DNA of 43,000 bases from assembly GCA_014860565.1 (NCBI GenBank), contig JACZJN010000134.1:1-43000 (forward strand), written 5' to 3'. The notes under the pieces were generated by a model. The model saw only the letters and a program-made list of their open reading frames with translations, made no database searches and was not told where the DNA came from. Source of the DNA: Bacteroidota bacterium. GTDB taxonomy: Bacteria > Bacteroidota > Ignavibacteria > SZUA-365. The first letter of the stretch is position 1, and every line of letters starts with the position of its first letter. Below are positions 41,956-43,000 of the stretch, piece after piece. A program made the translations under genes and the position numbers.

Positions 41956-42951
41956 TTACTCGTCTTCCTGCGAAGAACCAATGTACTGGTCGACGTTCAT
42001 GCCGAACTGCAGACCGAAGTCGTCCACAATGGCCCCGAGCTCTGCAAGGGACTTGCGGCCAAAGTTGCGAAACTTCAGCATCTCCGCCTCTTCGCGACGG
42101 ACCAGATCAGCGATGGTTTTAATGTTGGCTGCCTTCAGGCAGTTGTGGGAGCGCACGGAGAGCTCCAGATCATCGACGGAGGTCAGGAGGATCTTGCGAA
42201 CGCGGGCTGTTTCGTCGTCTTCCTGCGTGCCTTCCTCTTCGTCATTCTTGTTGAGATCGAAGTTGAGGAACATCTGCACGTGGTCGAGAAGAATGCGCGC
42301 GGACTGCGAAAGCGCTTCCTGCGGTGTGATGGAGCCGTCGGTGGTGATATCCAGGGTCAACTTGTCATAATCCGTGCTTCCGCCGACGCGGGTGTTTTCG
42401 ACGAGCAGCTTCACATTCTGGATGGGTGTGAAGATCGCATCCATCGAAATGGTACCCAATGGCTGATCGGGGAGCTTGTTTTCATCTGCCGGGACGTAAC
42501 CGCGGCCGCGAGCGAGGCGCAGTTCAATATCCAGGTTGGCTTCCGGGCCAAGCGTGCAGATATATTTTTCCGGATTGAGCACCTCGAATTCTGCCGAGGC
42601 GGCCTGAATGTCGGCAGCCGTAAACGTGTGCTGCCCCTTCAGGGAAAACGTAATCGTCGTGGCTTTCGGGTTCAGGGCTTTGAAACGCACTTCCTTCATG
42701 TTGAGGATGATTTCGGACACATCCTCGACAACCCCATGAATCGTGGAGAACTCATGCATCACGCCATCGATCTTGAGGGCAGTGATAGCCAGACCGGTGA
42801 GTGAAGACAGCAGCACTCGTCTGAAGGAGTTCCCGATCGTAATTCCGTAACCCTTTTCTAGCGGCTGAATAACGAATCGTCCAAAAGTCTCGGTATAGGT
42901 CGCCTCGTCAAGGACGATGCCGTCGGGCATTTGAATCGTTGTCGTAGTCAT
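41956..42951 (-). CDS. rpoA: DNA-directed RNA polymerase subunit alpha
   Basis: A 331-residue RNA polymerase subunit. The N-terminal domain (1-235) dimerises and nucleates assembly: RFVIQPLEKGYGITIGNSFRRVLLSSL (family signature, about 25-51), MHEFSTIHGVVEDVSEIILN. An acidic linker (about 237-252) leads to the C-terminal domain (255-322), which binds UP elements and activators: SVDDLELSVRSHNCLKAANI, KFRNFGRKSLAELGAIVDDF. The last residues are SSQEDE. In other FCB genomes rpoA sits between rpsD and rplQ; the expected rpsD end is not seen in the 49 bases left upstream. An AGGAG lies 13 bases before the ATG. Confidence 0.98.
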   Translation of the reverse strand: MTTTTIQMPDGIVLDEATYTETFGRFVIQPLEKGYGITIGNSFRRVLLSSLTGLAITALKIDGVMHEFSTIHGVVEDVSEIILNMKEVRFKALNPKATTITFSLKGQHTFTAADIQAASAEFEVLNPEKYICTLGPEANLDIELRLARGRGYVPADENKLPDQPLGTISMDAIFTPIQNVKLLVENTRVGGSTDYDKLTLDITTDGSITPQEALSQSARILLDHVQMFLNFDLNKNDEEEGTQEDDETARVRKILLTSVDDLELSVRSHNCLKAANIKTIADLVRREEAEMLKFRNFGRKSLAELGAIVDDFGLQFGMNVDQYIGSSQEDE

Positions 42952-43000
42952 CTGCGTAAATGTTCTCCTGTTAGAGGGTACTGAGTCAGGTCGTGGTCCA

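Noticed and set aside
42952-43000. End of rpsD upstream of rpoA
   Set aside because: The 49 bases show no recognisable ribosomal protein S4 C-terminus; only a ribosome-site-like AGGAG.
1-43000. CRISPR array, tRNA, insertion sequence or phage genes
   Set aside because: No short regularly spaced repeats, no cloverleaf-like sequence noticed, and no transposase or phage protein motif in any frame.

Overview
The window is a GC-rich chromosomal segment of a Gram-negative bacterium, most likely of the FCB supergroup (Bacteroidota, Ignavibacteriota or Kapabacteria type). Three things point there: a TonB-dependent receptor with an N-terminal carboxypeptidase-regulatory-like domain, two secreted proteins with C-terminal domains of type IX secretion (T9SS type A) style, and lipoproteins and barrels throughout. 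The right edge is the conserved rpoA-rplQ end of the ribosomal protein operon. No tRNA, rRNA, CRISPR array, insertion sequence or prophage is visible. The lineage is inferred from gene content only.

Layout. 1-5984 (minus): TonB-dependent receptor followed by a giant secreted protein made of about 425-codon tandem repeats, cut by the left edge. 6261-9211: photolyase and a POT-type transporter, convergent. 9348-13469 (plus): two secreted surface proteins, FG-GAP/ASPIC and Ig-like. 13566-16000 (minus): alpha/beta hydrolase, a DinB gene with a large internal deletion, and a lipoprotein serpin. 16099-18100 (minus): ECF sigma factor plus a protein that appears to join an anti-sigma domain, one inner-membrane helix and a C-terminal outer-membrane-like barrel. 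18196-19414: rhomboid protease and an intact DinB protein. 19475-22239 (minus): DUF192, HMA lipoprotein, redoxin, alkaline phosphatase. 22569-26027 (plus): a second ECF module with anti-sigma and barrel as separate genes, plus a lipoprotein. 26070-30434: two GT4 glycosyltransferases, a small lipoprotein and a GH13 amylase. 30515-36259 (plus): histidine kinase, sigma-54 response regulator, two small secreted calcium-loop-like proteins and an outer-membrane barrel with a glycine-rich loop. 36312-40523: purple-acid-phosphatase-like enzyme, CrtI-like desaturase, saccharopine-dehydrogenase-like protein, MarC. 40621-42951 (minus): engB, rplQ, rpoA.

Two sets of genes look like systems. (1) Two paralogous ECF modules at 16.1-18.1 kb and 22.6-26.0 kb: the barrel is fused to the anti-sigma protein in one and encoded just downstream of it in the other. 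This suggests envelope sensing in which an outer-membrane domain controls the sigma factor directly. Both sigma genes carry a similar TGTAAC-N17/18-GTCT motif upstream, a candidate autoregulated promoter. (2) A two-component sigma-54 circuit at 30.5-36.3 kb: good -24/-12 promoters (both starting TGGCATGA) lie upstream of the kinase gene and upstream of the small-protein/barrel operon, so the regulator probably controls its own operon and the neighbouring envelope operon. The functions of the small proteins and the barrel are unknown.
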